A stretch of 55,000 bases of DNA from Nitratireductor pacificus pht-3B (lineage in GTDB: Bacteria > Pseudomonadota > Alphaproteobacteria > Rhizobiales > Rhizobiaceae): positions 1 through 55,000 of the forward strand of contig NZ_AMRM01000023.1 in the NCBI RefSeq assembly GCF_000300335.1, read 5' to 3'. The first letter of the stretch is position 1. Each line of letters opens with the position of its first letter. The notes beneath the pieces are model-generated. The model saw only the letters and a program-made list of their open reading frames with translations, did no database searches and was not told the origin of the DNA. Shown here in pieces: positions 16,910 to 25,771 of the stretch. Position numbers and translations under genes: made by a program.

Positions 16910-17212
16910 ATGATCGTCGAAATCACCAATTACTTTGCCAGGGAAGGTCAGTTCGACGCGGTGCTGGAACAGCGCCGCAAGGCGACCGCGATCCGGCGCG
17001 ATCTCGGCCTCGATCCCGGCCGGATCTTCGCCAGGCTGGAAGGGGATGGTCCCGACCTGCGCTGGGAGTGCAGGTTCCCGACCCGGCAGGCCTACGAAGC
17101 GGACCGTGCAGCGCGCGCCGGATCGCCGGCATTCGAGGCCGCCAAGACGCAGATGCATTCCCTGCTGACCCGCTTCGAGCGTCACGTCTACACGGACGAC
17201 ATCGACCAGTAG
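16910..17212 (+). CDS. Small NIPSNAP/dimeric alpha-beta-barrel-like protein
   Basis: This 100-residue protein starts MIVEITNYFAREGQFDAVLE and contains a beta-alpha-beta ferredoxin-like pattern with RFPTRQAYEADRAAR. That resembles NIPSNAP or ABM-type proteins found as small partners in degradation clusters. The ATG at 16910 has GGGGG 9 bases upstream; an ATG at 16892 (MRGHDK...) is in frame and possible. It is divergent from the enolase-family operon and shares its regulatory gap, so it probably belongs to the island. The function is not known. Confidence 0.65.
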   Translation: MIVEITNYFAREGQFDAVLEQRRKATAIRRDLGLDPGRIFARLEGDGPDLRWECRFPTRQAYEADRAARAGSPAFEAAKTQMHSLLTRFERHVYTDDIDQ

Positions 17213-17283
17213 CACCGGACCGGCTACGTCGCCGGGACCGTCATCGACCTTATGCGGGAGACGCCGAACGGCCGGCCTGATGC

Positions 17284-18231
17284 TCACTCATGCACGGCCG
17301 CCTGCATCACGCGCTTGGTGTGATCGTCCATCGGCAGGGACACCTCGACGCGGAAGGATCGCAGGGTGACGTCCTGCGGAAGATCCATGAGGCTCTGGAA
17401 GCGGAAGAAGTCCAGCCGGCCTCGAGCCGTGTCGAAGCCGAACACCGGGCAGCCGGCTATCCCGTTCTCGGGACAAGTCCCGAAACGCTCTTCGAGCGAC
17501 AGCGCCAGGCGCCTGACGCGCTGATGCAGCGTATGCGTGGCCGCACTCTCCAGTTCCAGCTGCCGAAACAGGCCCCAGCCCACGGTGCCGGGATCGCGCA
17601 TCCGGGACAGCAGCCCGTCGGGATGGATGCATGCCTCGATCATGTCCACCGGATCACCGGGCCGCAGGGTCTGCAGGTACCGGGGCATGACGAGTGACAT
17701 CAGCCATGAGGCGCCGCGATTGGCGGCGCGGATCTTCCAGTCCGCGTCGAAGCAGAATGCCGGGAACGGCTCGTGCACGAACAGAAGCTGCTCCAGAAGC
17801 CGCGCGTTCCATGGAGGAGCGGGGCTGGCGCTCAGGCCGGCGCTCGACTGCGGCGTGAAGCCGGCATGGTGCAATGCAGCGTTGCGTATGGACGGCTGTG
17901 CGTCTACCTCTTCCAGCCAGCTCTCGATCAGAAGCCGGCTGGGTTTCGCCCGGCCGCTTTCGACGAAGCTGATGTGGCGCGCCGAAAAACCGAGACGCAG
18001 GGCGAGCTCCATCTGGCTGAGACCCCTGCGTTCACGGGAACCGCGCAGGATCCTGCACAGATTGGAAGCGCAAGCCGCGGGAGATGCATCCGCGCCATTG
18101 AGGAGGCCCCTGCGCTCCAGGGGAAGAGGATCGATGAATTGCAAGTCGTGTCGCAAGAGCCGCTGCTGCCTTGGCAAAAATGAGTCACAACTGGTTCGGT
18201 GGAAATCGGGTAGAGTTTCATGACCATGCAT
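17284..18231 (-). CDS. XRE-family transcriptional regulator with MmyB-like C-terminal domain
   Basis: A helix-turn-helix is clear at LRGSRERRGLSQMELALRLG followed by SARHISFVESGRAKPSR. The C-terminal part (PPWNARLLEQLLFVHEPFPAFCFDADWKIRAANRGA onward) is the PAS-like MmyB ligand domain of this family. The ATG at 18231 would give 315 residues but lies inside the start of the divergent LytTR gene. The HTH begins about 60 residues later, so the true start may be a TTG/GTG between 18231 and about 18060. The open frame continues far upstream only as the antisense shadow of the LytTR gene. Confidence 0.8.
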   Translation of the reverse strand: MHGHETLPDFHRTSCDSFLPRQQRLLRHDLQFIDPLPLERRGLLNGADASPAACASNLCRILRGSRERRGLSQMELALRLGFSARHISFVESGRAKPSRLLIESWLEEVDAQPSIRNAALHHAGFTPQSSAGLSASPAPPWNARLLEQLLFVHEPFPAFCFDADWKIRAANRGASWLMSLVMPRYLQTLRPGDPVDMIEACIHPDGLLSRMRDPGTVGWGLFRQLELESAATHTLHQRVRRLALSLEERFGTCPENGIAGCPVFGFDTARGRLDFFRFQSLMDLPQDVTLRSFRVEVSLPMDDHTKRVMQAAVHE

Positions 18232-19128
18232 GAAAGCACGAAGGGACGAGCGGCGGCCTTGTGGGACGAACGGCGGAAATCGCTTGCGGATGGGGAACGG
18301 GTCGCCGAACGCTTGCTCGAGCGGCGCATCGCGCGCCGCGTCGGCGCCACCTGCCTGATCTTCTTTCCGATGGTCGCCGCCATCAACGCATCCTCCATCG
18401 CCACGGAAGCGGAGCGCGCCGGGATCGAGATGGATGCGCGCCTGCCATGGGTGCTGGAGTTCACAAGCATGGCGGCGATCATGGTCCCGATCGTCCTGCT
18501 GATCCTGATGCAGAGGCATCGGCCGCTGTGGTCGGGCGGCATCCCCTATTCGATCGCGATGATGCTCGTCCTCAGCATCGTCTTCTCGCTTCTGCATGTC
18601 GGCGGAATGGCGGCGCTGCGCGCCGTCCTCGTTCCACCGATCACGGGCGAGGAGTACAAGCTCCTGACCGACCCTGTCCGCGACCTTCTCTACGAGTACA
18701 GGAAGGACCTTTTTCCTTTTGCCGTCGTCGTGGCGCTGCTGATGTCCTCGCGCAGGCTGGAAGAGGTCATACAGGAAACAGAGGCGGCGCGAAGCGAGGC
18801 GCGCGACACGGGCCGGATCACGCTGAAGGACGGCGGGCGGGTCGTCCTGCTTGAGGCCGGCTCCGTCGACTGGGCCAAGGCCGCGGGCAATTATGTCGAG
18901 CTGCACGCGGCCGGCAGGACCTACCTGCCCCGCACGGGGTTGACGGCCCTGGAGGACCTCCTGCGCGATGCCGGCATCGACGTCGTGCGGGTTCACCGGT
19001 CCCACATCATCAACCGCAGCAGGGTTCACGAGATCGCGCCGACGGGCGATGGCGACCTGTCCATCAAGCTCATCGACGGTTCCGAGATACGAGGCTCGCG
19101 CCGCTACCGGGATCGTCTCGGCGTTTGA
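18220..19128 (+). CDS. Membrane-bound LytTR-domain transcriptional regulator
   Basis: The 302-residue protein has an N-terminal cytoplasmic segment and three to four hydrophobic helices (about residues 43-58, 82-100, 108-130, 164-178). A C-terminal LytTR DNA-binding domain follows (GRITLKDGGRVVLLEAGSVDWAKAAGNYVELH, then VRVHRSHIINRSRVHEI). Membrane LytTR regulators often come with a small inhibitory membrane partner; none is adjacent. It is divergent from the XRE/MmyB regulator and the 5' ends touch, so the two may share control. Start choices are ATG at 18220 or 18226, neither with a strong ribosome binding site. Confidence 0.85.
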   Translation: MTMHESTKGRAAALWDERRKSLADGERVAERLLERRIARRVGATCLIFFPMVAAINASSIATEAERAGIEMDARLPWVLEFTSMAAIMVPIVLLILMQRHRPLWSGGIPYSIAMMLVLSIVFSLLHVGGMAALRAVLVPPITGEEYKLLTDPVRDLLYEYRKDLFPFAVVVALLMSSRRLEEVIQETEAARSEARDTGRITLKDGGRVVLLEAGSVDWAKAAGNYVELHAAGRTYLPRTGLTALEDLLRDAGIDVVRVHRSHIINRSRVHEIAPTGDGDLSIKLIDGSEIRGSRRYRDRLGV

Positions 19129-19160
19129 CATGCGGCGGGAGGTCCGCACGAAGACCTCGG

Positions 19161-19625
19161 TCAGCCTATGGGGACGTATTCCTCCCCGGCCCGGAGCCCT
19201 TCCGAGCGCTCGCTCGTGGTCAGGACCCAGCCTTTCGTGATGCGGGTGAAACCGTCACCGGCGGGAACAAGAACGACGAACCCGGAGCCGCCGACCTTCC
19301 GCAGGACCCGTCCATCCCTCAGATCGCCGAGAAACGCGATGATGTCGTCTTCGATCGCCTCGGCGAAATCGCGGTAAGCGTCCCGGATGTCATAGAGGTC
19401 CGTGTCGATGTCGTAGCTGGCCTTGCGTCCCGTCGCCGGATCGCGCGCCTCGAACGCCAGCCCGATCCAGCGCCGAGGTTCGACGACGACTTGGGCCTCC
19501 CACGTCGAGCCGGCAAGCTGCCAGTTCGCCCCGTCGTCCGATACGCCTGTGACCAGCGACCACACGCCCGATTTTTCCATGTCCCGAAGGAAGGCCGATA
19601 GCCGCTGTCCCGGCACGTAAGTCAC
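19161..19625 (-). CDS. Hypothetical soluble protein
   Basis: I do not recognise this 154-residue protein. It has no signal peptide, membrane helix or cysteine motif. The sequence is acidic in the middle (YDIRDAYRDFAEAIEDDIIAFLGDLRDG) and ends in a beta-rich tail. I chose a GTG start at 19625 (VTYVPGQRLSAFLRD) because CAGGAG lies 5 bases upstream; a longer frame to 19730 adds 35 low-complexity Ala/Ser/Pro residues. It converges with the LytTR gene. Confidence 0.6.
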   Translation of the reverse strand: MTYVPGQRLSAFLRDMEKSGVWSLVTGVSDDGANWQLAGSTWEAQVVVEPRRWIGLAFEARDPATGRKASYDIDTDLYDIRDAYRDFAEAIEDDIIAFLGDLRDGRVLRKVGGSGFVVLVPAGDGFTRITKGWVLTTSERSEGLRAGEEYVPIG

Positions 19626-19766
19626 GAAAACTCCTGACCCGGCGCCTGTCGATGACGATGAGGCCGGCCGCGCATCGGCACCGGGATCGCGCGGCGTTTC
19701 CGTTCTCGCCGGGGCAGTGTCTATGACCACGCCCCGGCTTCTATCGGTTCGGATCGAAGCCGCAAC

Positions 19767-20315
19767 TCAATCCTGAACCATGTACTGATCCCAGAAACCC
19801 TCGGCGGGCTGGATCTGCTCGACCACATCGACGAGAACGCCAGCCGGATCCCGGGTCATGAACCGCCGCTGCCCCCACGCCTCATCCGTCAGAGGATGGA
19901 CGATAGGGGCGCCATTCGCCTTGAACCGCTCGAACATCGAGGCCGCGTCGCCGACCTCGACCGTCAGGATCATGCCCTGACCGTTGAAATTCTCCGGCCC
20001 GGGCGGGTTGGAGGGATGGTCGGGATGCATGAAGGCCAGCGTTGCACCTCGGTTCCCAGCCTCACCCGGTCCGACGAGGTAGATGAACCAGCTCGCCTCG
20101 AACGCCACCTGGAAACCGAAGTGGGTGACATAGAAGTCCCGGGTCTCGGTCAGGGCGGGTGTGGTGACGAGCGGGTAGAGGTCGCGAACTTTCATTGGAG
20201 CATCTCCTTTGGTGGCGGACGTGTTTGCCAGACCGGGCACCGGCGCCAGGGTCGGCAGAACTGGAAGCAGGGCAAAAGCCCTCAGGACTGCCCGTCGGGG
20301 AAAGATGGACTTCAT
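19767..20315 (-). CDS. VOC-family protein (glyoxalase/dihydroxybiphenyl dioxygenase fold), possibly exported
   Basis: The VOC domain runs from MKVRDLYPLVTTPALTETRD to about VDVVEQIQPAEGFWDQ. Two starts compete. The ATG at 20315 gives 182 residues with an N-terminus MKSIFPRRAVLRAFALLPV and ...PVPGLANTSA that looks like a Tat-type signal peptide, 12 bases after the upstream stop. The ATG at 20195 gives a 142-residue cytoplasmic VOC protein and has a strong AAGGAG site 8 bases upstream. Two products from one gene are conceivable. It follows the small membrane protein gene. Confidence 0.72.
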   Translation of the reverse strand: MKSIFPRRAVLRAFALLPVLPTLAPVPGLANTSATKGDAPMKVRDLYPLVTTPALTETRDFYVTHFGFQVAFEASWFIYLVGPGEAGNRGATLAFMHPDHPSNPPGPENFNGQGMILTVEVGDAASMFERFKANGAPIVHPLTDEAWGQRRFMTRDPAGVLVDVVEQIQPAEGFWDQYMVQD

Positions 20316-20326
20316 TGGAATGGTCC

Positions 20327-20701
20327 TCAGCCGATACGGGGTTGCAGGCGGGGCGCCGCACGGAATTCCGCCCAGGCAAACAGCACGACCACCAGCGCCT
20401 GCAGGATGATCAAGCCGGCACCCACCAGGTTCGGGCCGGCAATGGCCAGCACAAGGAAGCTCGCCGCGACCCAGGCGATGTTGCCGATCACGACAAGCCG
20501 GACACCCGAAGCTGATGGATCGTCCTGATACGACAGGAAGGCCATGAACGCCGCTGTCGGGAAGAGCAGGCAGCCGGCGTAGAACAAGAGGTCTTTGGAA
20601 ACCCCCATCAGTTCGCACAGTATGGAAGCGAACGATACGAGGACGACGCCCATCAGCGCGCAGGTGATTGCGTCGAGGGCAAGGATTTTCTTCAGGATCA
20701 T
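20327..20701 (-). CDS. Small four-helix membrane protein, function unknown
   Basis: This 124-residue protein is hydrophobic nearly throughout, with four predicted helices: DAITCALMGVVLVSFASIL, LLFYAGCLLFPTAAFMAFL, VVIGNIAWVAASFLVLAI and GAGLIILQALVVVLFAWA. The ATG at 20701 has a perfect GGAGG 7 bases upstream. It resembles SPW/DoxX-type small membrane proteins in layout, but I cannot name a family. It is first in a two-gene unit with the VOC protein. Confidence 0.72.
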   Translation of the reverse strand: MILKKILALDAITCALMGVVLVSFASILCELMGVSKDLLFYAGCLLFPTAAFMAFLSYQDDPSASGVRLVVIGNIAWVAASFLVLAIAGPNLVGAGLIILQALVVVLFAWAEFRAAPRLQPRIG

Positions 20702-20894
20702 GGCGATGCCTCCGGTTTTGGAATGGAGGCATATGACGCCGTATCCGAAAGCAAATCGATTATGCGGGAGGTAATAGCCGCGACGGGCGCATCCGGATAA
20801 AACCCTGTCGGTCGGGTGACGTCGAAGGGCCGTCTCCTCAATGGCGTGCCCGGCGTTTGGTGATCTTCCGTGCCAACAGCGAGCGACCGGTGCC

Positions 20895-21332
20895 ATGATC
20901 GAATCCGTGCACACCGAACCGGTATGGCGGGAACGCTCTGACTTCATCATCGCCGCGCGGCTGCCGGAGGCGGACCGGACGGAGCAGCTATGGGCCCGTC
21001 AGGTCGGCGACCATCGATTCGAGATCTGCTGCATCCCTTTCTTCACCTACAACCTCGCCCTCGCCGACATCGTCGAAACCGATCACGACCATGAAGTGTT
21101 GAGGACAGTCTCCCTGTCGGGGCGCTCGGTGTTCAGGGTCTGGTTCGGCGGGTCCGCTCATCCGCAGGAAGAAATCGTGCGCGCGCTTGCCGCGCGCGGG
21201 GCTCTGGTGGAGCGGTCTTCCGGGAACCTGATCGCGGTCGATGCCGCCGACAGAAGCATTGCGCTGGCGGTGCGTGTCTTTCTGGATGCCCATGAGAAAC
21301 GAGGGCACCTAGCCTACGAGACCGGCAATTAG
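20895..21332 (+). CDS. DUF4265-like protein
   Basis: The 145-residue protein contains the run LWARQVGDHRFEICCIPFF and TYNLALADIVETD, which I recognise as the DUF4265 pattern. No function is established for that family. The ATG at 20895 is chosen (MIESVHTEPVWRE); a longer frame to 20841 lacks support. The ribosome binding site is weak. It converges with the AraC-family gene. Confidence 0.7.
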   Translation: MIESVHTEPVWRERSDFIIAARLPEADRTEQLWARQVGDHRFEICCIPFFTYNLALADIVETDHDHEVLRTVSLSGRSVFRVWFGGSAHPQEEIVRALAARGALVERSSGNLIAVDAADRSIALAVRVFLDAHEKRGHLAYETGN

Positions 21333-21356
21333 GCCCATCCGCCCGGCGGGAAGCCC

Positions 21357-22361
21357 TCAATCATCAGCCTCGAAAGAGGCCGGCCGACCGGCAAAGCCGG
21401 GCACCCTCGATGGCTGCAGGCCAAACCGGCGGGCGAACAGGCGCGAGAAATGGCTCGCGCTGTTGTATCCGACGGACAGCGCGATCTGGGTGACGCTCAT
21501 CCCGCCCGCGCCCAGGAGCCGGCGCGCCTCGAGAAGCCGCTGCTCCTGCAGATAGGCATACACCGCGACCCCGTACAGGCCGCGAAATCCGGTCTTCAGC
21601 CGCTTCTGGCTGAGTCCCGCCTCGCGCGCCAGCGCCTCGATCGTCCAGTCCCTCGCGAGATCGGAGACCATCAGTTCACGCACCTGCCGCAACTGGCGGC
21701 GGTCGCGCGGCGGCGTGGCCGCCGGCTGCACCTTTCGCATGGCAGCGATCGCAGTGCTGATGATGTCCAGGGCGCGCGCCTCGAGAACCAGGTCGCCACG
21801 CTCCGACATCGCGCTGTCGAACAGCGCCTTGATGTGCCCCAGAAGCTCCGGCGGCACCGGCAGGACGCCGACCCAGGTCTCGCCGCTCGACGCCGAGTGC
21901 AACGGATGTTCGCCATTCAGGGCGTCCAGCAGATCGCCGGCGCCGAGCCGCTCCCAGAGGTCCATGCCGACGCGAATGTCGATCCCCCTGAACCGCGTGC
22001 CGAGCGGCACGTCGTAATAGCCCGTCGCCCCCTTCGGAGCCGACATCACATAGACCCGGCCCGGTCGATAGGGCACCGCGGCGGCGCGCGCCCCGCCGGC
22101 ATCGAGAATCCAGCCCTGCCCCGAAGCATGAAAGAGGCAGTCGATGGCGACGCAGGGTTCCGTCTGGTAGCGCCCGACGAAGTCCTCACCGACCACGATG
22201 TCGAAGACCGAGATCGTCAGACCATTGCGAACGCCCAGGATCTTGTAGGCGCCTTCCGTGGTGGGGGGCGCACGCGTCTCCTCGGCCGGACTCGGGCCGA
22301 GAACCACCACTTCCTGCTGATCGGACTGCGCCAGCGCCCGCTGCTCAACCCGTAAACTCAT
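21357..22361 (-). CDS. AraC-family transcriptional regulator, siderophore-uptake type
   Basis: Two C-terminal helix-turn-helices are visible: WTIEALAREAGLSQKRLKTG and MSVTQIALSVGYNSASHFSRLF, the typical AraC/XylS ending. The long N-terminal ligand domain is like PchR/RhrA regulators that sense ferric siderophores. The start is uncertain: ATG at 22361 (MSLRVEQRALAQ, 334 residues) or a GTG at 22403; neither has a good site. It is divergent from the siderophore permease-receptor operon and probably activates it. An inverted repeat ATGGA-N12-TCCAT lies near 22412-22434. Confidence 0.83.
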   Translation of the reverse strand: MSLRVEQRALAQSDQQEVVVLGPSPAEETRAPPTTEGAYKILGVRNGLTISVFDIVVGEDFVGRYQTEPCVAIDCLFHASGQGWILDAGGARAAAVPYRPGRVYVMSAPKGATGYYDVPLGTRFRGIDIRVGMDLWERLGAGDLLDALNGEHPLHSASSGETWVGVLPVPPELLGHIKALFDSAMSERGDLVLEARALDIISTAIAAMRKVQPAATPPRDRRQLRQVRELMVSDLARDWTIEALAREAGLSQKRLKTGFRGLYGVAVYAYLQEQRLLEARRLLGAGGMSVTQIALSVGYNSASHFSRLFARRFGLQPSRVPGFAGRPASFEADD

Positions 22362-22503
22362 GGCTGCAAATCCATGGATCACGCCCCCGAAACGCCGGTT
22401 CACGGCAAATTATGGACCCGATCGCAGTATCCATGAACCTGATTGTTATAGTCAAGTTTTTAGCCCGCGCTTATGAAGACCCCGATTCTGACGCTGAGGG
22501 GAC

Positions 22504-23760
22504 ATGGCAAGCATCGTTCGAAACCTGATGGCGCGCTCCGCCGGCTGGGCGGTGCTGGGCTGGCTTGCGGGGCTATACGCCGCGCAATCGGTGACCGGAA
22601 GCATGGTGCAGACGGCCCTGCCGGTCGTGCTGCGCGATGTCGGCATGCCGCTGGACAGCATCGGCTATCTCTCCGTTCTGTTCCTGCCCTGGGCGCTGAA
22701 ATTTCTCTGGGCGCCGCTGGTCGATCGCTTCCTGAACGAACGCTCGTGGATCCTCTGCTGCCAGGCCGGCATCACGCTTTGCTTCGTGATCGCGGCAAAA
22801 CTACCGCCGCAGGAGCACATGCCCTTCTTGGCGTGCGTCCTGCTCGTGATGGGCTTTCTGGCCGCCACCCAGGATATCGCGACCGACTCGCTGGCGGTCC
22901 ACGCGACGGACCCGGAGACGCGCGGCGCGGCGAGCGGCGCATCCACCGCCGGCGCGTATCTCGGTTTCCTGATCGGCGGCGGCATATGGCTGCTCGTCTA
23001 CAGCCACGCCGGCTGGGCCGTTTCGATGCTGGCCATGGCGGCATTCGTCGTCACGCTCAGCCTGCCGATCGCGCTTGCGAAACGGCGTCCCGTCGGCCCC
23101 ACCCCGCAAGCCGAGATGCCCGTGAAGCCCCGCCTGCGCACCACGCTCTCCAACCGCGTTCTGATGCGCGGATTGGTCTTTCTCCTCGTCTATCAGCTTG
23201 GGCTGCGCGCCGGTTCGTCGATGACCGGCCCCTATCTGGTCGACAAGGGCGTTTCCCTCGACCTGATCGGCATCATCCGGGGCGCCGGCGGTGCTGCCGC
23301 GGGCTTCCTCGCCGCGACGGGCGGCGCGGTGCTCGTGCAGAAGGTCGGCATCGTCCGATCCATCATACTGCTCGCCGCGCTCAACGCAGCCGTGCTCCTA
23401 CTTCTGGCGATCCTGGAAACCACAGGAGAGATTTCGCCGACGACCGCCATCGTCCTTCTCGTCGTCCAGAGTGCCGCCGTCGCCATGTCCTTCGTCGCCG
23501 TCTATGCGGCGATGATGAACTGGTGCAATCCGCAGCAGGCGGCCACCGACTTTGCCGTGCTGCAAAGCGTCGATGCCGTCCTTGCGATCGCCGCCGCTTC
23601 GGCTGCCGGCGTGCTTGGCCAGGCCTTCGGCTATGGCTGGATCTTCGGCCTTGCCGCTTGCGCCATCGGCGCCGCGCTTCTCGTCGCACCGCGTTTCCTG
23701 GCCGGTGCCAGCATCAGGCCATCGGGTCTGCAACTCCCTGAAGAGGTTCCACAAAAATGA
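22504..23760 (+). CDS. MFS siderophore importer, RhtX/FptX-like
   Basis: This 418-residue, 12-helix inner-membrane carrier is of the AmpG-related RhtX/FptX group. Family-like stretches include LPVVLRDVGMPLDSIGYLS, LPWALKFLWAPLVDR and ATQDIATDSLAVH. RhtX and FptX move rhizobactin 1021 and pyochelin across the inner membrane without an ABC system. The ATG at 22504 follows GAGGGG. The stop overlaps the TonB receptor start (ATGA), supporting coupled translation. The siderophore itself cannot be named. Confidence 0.87.
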   Translation: MASIVRNLMARSAGWAVLGWLAGLYAAQSVTGSMVQTALPVVLRDVGMPLDSIGYLSVLFLPWALKFLWAPLVDRFLNERSWILCCQAGITLCFVIAAKLPPQEHMPFLACVLLVMGFLAATQDIATDSLAVHATDPETRGAASGASTAGAYLGFLIGGGIWLLVYSHAGWAVSMLAMAAFVVTLSLPIALAKRRPVGPTPQAEMPVKPRLRTTLSNRVLMRGLVFLLVYQLGLRAGSSMTGPYLVDKGVSLDLIGIIRGAGGAAAGFLAATGGAVLVQKVGIVRSIILLAALNAAVLLLLAILETTGEISPTTAIVLLVVQSAAVAMSFVAVYAAMMNWCNPQQAATDFAVLQSVDAVLAIAAASAAGVLGQAFGYGWIFGLAACAIGAALLVAPRFLAGASIRPSGLQLPEEVPQK

Positions 23761-25760
23761 AACACAAACTCCTCCGGGAAGCCTCCCTTCTCGCGCTTGC
23801 CACCGGCCTGTCTTTGCACGGCGCATCCGCTCAGGATTTCTCCGGCACCACCCTTCTCGAACGCCTCGTCATCACCTCGACCAAGCGCAGCGAGGATTAC
23901 TTCGCGGTGCCGGCGCTGGTCGACGTCGCCGAACCCGGCGAACTGAGGCGGCGCAACATCGACAGCGTGGCCGATCTCGACCGCGTCTTTCCCGACGTGA
24001 ACATCCGCGCGCGGTCTGGCCGCACCTATTCCAACTTCACCATTCGCGGACAGGCATCGCTGGATTTCTACAATCCCAGCACGCAGGTCTATGTCGACGG
24101 ACTGCCGCAGGACAGCTTCAACCTCGCCCGCGCCCTGCCCGGCGATCTCGAGAGCGTCGAACTTCTCTACGGTCCGCAGGGGACGCTCTATGGCCGCGGC
24201 GCGATCGGCGGCGTCATCAACATCACGACCCGCAAGCCCGGCGACGAATTCCGCTTCGGCATCGACGGCGCGATCACCTCCGAAGGCGCCAGCAGTTCAC
24301 TCCGCATCAACCTGCCCCTGATCGAAGGCGCGCTGTTTGCGGACGCGACCGTCTCCGCCCTGCGTGAGAACGACACCTACACGACGATGATGACGGGAGA
24401 GGACGTCGGCGGAACGGACGACGTTCACGGCCAGGTCCGGCTGCGCTACGCCCCGGAGGGCAGCCCGCTCGACATGATGCTCACGGCCGGGCGCGGCCGG
24501 GTGACCTCGACCGAGGAGTATTTCGTCATGGAATCGATGCTGGAGGACAGGATCGCGCTTCCCGTTCCCTCCCGATACGATCTCGACACCTGGAATCTCG
24601 GCCTGAATGCCAGCTACGATCTGGGCTTCGCGACGATCACCGCCCTGACCGGCTATCAGGACAGCACCCTCGACCGCACGATCTTCGGCAACTACACGCC
24701 GGAATGGCAGAGCACGTTCAGCCAGGAGCTCCGCATCGCATCCAACCCCGATGAGGGCAATGTGATCGACTACGTGGTCGGCGGCTATTATCAGAATCTG
24801 GATTTCACACGGAAGGTGCCCGCCGCCAACCAGGTCTCCAACCAGAAGATCGGTTCCTACGCGCTTTTCGCCGACCTCACCTGGCACGCGACGGACCGGC
24901 TGGACATCAGCCCCGGCCTGCGTTTCGACTACGAAAAGGCGAAAGCCACCTCCGCAGGCGGCGTCACGCTCGACGGAGAAAACAGCTTCTCGTCCCTCTC
25001 GCCCAAGCTCGGCGCGAGCTATCGCGTTTCGGACGAATGGCTGGTCTACGGGCTGTTCAGCACCGGCTTCAAGGCCGGCGGCTTCACCCGCACCATGACG
25101 CCCGCCAACATCGCCTTCACCTACGACCCGCAGACCACCTACAATGGCGAGGTCGGCGTCAAGTACCGCAACGATGCGGGCACGCTGGAAGCGCGGCTTT
25201 CCGCCTACTACAACGTCACGCGGGACTACCAGATGTTCGTCGGCATCCAGCCGGTGCAGTATCTCCAGAATGTCGGCGAGGTGACCTCCAGGGGCGTAGA
25301 CCTGAAGGTGCGCGCCATGCCGACCGACAGGCTCGGCGTCACCGCAGGCATCGGCTACAATCACACCCGGTTCACCGCCTACGACAACCCCGTGACGCCC
25401 GGAGTGGACCGCACGGGCAACAGAGTGCCCTACGCCCCGGAAATCACAGCCAATCTCATGGTCGATTACCGGTTCGACCTGGCGGGCGACTACGGTGCGC
25501 TGATCCCCTACGCCGCCGTCAGCTATGTCAGCGACATCTATTTCGACGAGACCAACACGGTTGGCCAGGACGGCTATGCGCTCGTGGATCTCGGGGTGAA
25601 ATGGGAGGTCAACGAGAAGGTCGCCGCCGAGGCGTTCGTCACCAACCTGTTCGACAAGACCTACACCACCTACGGCTTCAACGCCGGCGCGCCCTACGGC
25701 AATGTCTATCAGTTGGGACAGGGCCGCACGATCGGCGGGCGCATCAACCTGACCTTCTAG
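23757..25760 (+). CDS. TonB-dependent outer-membrane receptor (siderophore type)
   Basis: The 667-residue protein starts with a signal peptide (LLREASLLALATGLSLHGASAQ). A plug domain follows with VITSTKRSEDYFAVP, the TonB-box/plug entry, and VELLYGPQGTLYGRGAIGGVINITT. A 22-strand barrel ends NLFDKTYTTYGFNAGAPYGN and RTIGGRINLTF, with terminal Phe. The form resembles RhtA/FyuA-type receptors. It overlaps the permease gene by 4 bases and precedes the FAD monooxygenase by 11 bases, so the three form one transcript. Confidence 0.92.
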   Translation: MKHKLLREASLLALATGLSLHGASAQDFSGTTLLERLVITSTKRSEDYFAVPALVDVAEPGELRRRNIDSVADLDRVFPDVNIRARSGRTYSNFTIRGQASLDFYNPSTQVYVDGLPQDSFNLARALPGDLESVELLYGPQGTLYGRGAIGGVINITTRKPGDEFRFGIDGAITSEGASSSLRINLPLIEGALFADATVSALRENDTYTTMMTGEDVGGTDDVHGQVRLRYAPEGSPLDMMLTAGRGRVTSTEEYFVMESMLEDRIALPVPSRYDLDTWNLGLNASYDLGFATITALTGYQDSTLDRTIFGNYTPEWQSTFSQELRIASNPDEGNVIDYVVGGYYQNLDFTRKVPAANQVSNQKIGSYALFADLTWHATDRLDISPGLRFDYEKAKATSAGGVTLDGENSFSSLSPKLGASYRVSDEWLVYGLFSTGFKAGGFTRTMTPANIAFTYDPQTTYNGEVGVKYRNDAGTLEARLSAYYNVTRDYQMFVGIQPVQYLQNVGEVTSRGVDLKVRAMPTDRLGVTAGIGYNHTRFTAYDNPVTPGVDRTGNRVPYAPEITANLMVDYRFDLAGDYGALIPYAAVSYVSDIYFDETNTVGQDGYALVDLGVKWEVNEKVAAEAFVTNLFDKTYTTYGFNAGAPYGNVYQLGQGRTIGGRINLTF

Positions 25761-25771
25761 GGGGACGTGCC

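Noticed and set aside
18232-19149. N-terminal half of the long minus-strand frame joined to the XRE gene
   Set aside because: It runs antisense through the LytTR gene, whose helices and DNA-binding domain are clear. Only the part left of about 18231 encodes XRE/MmyB.
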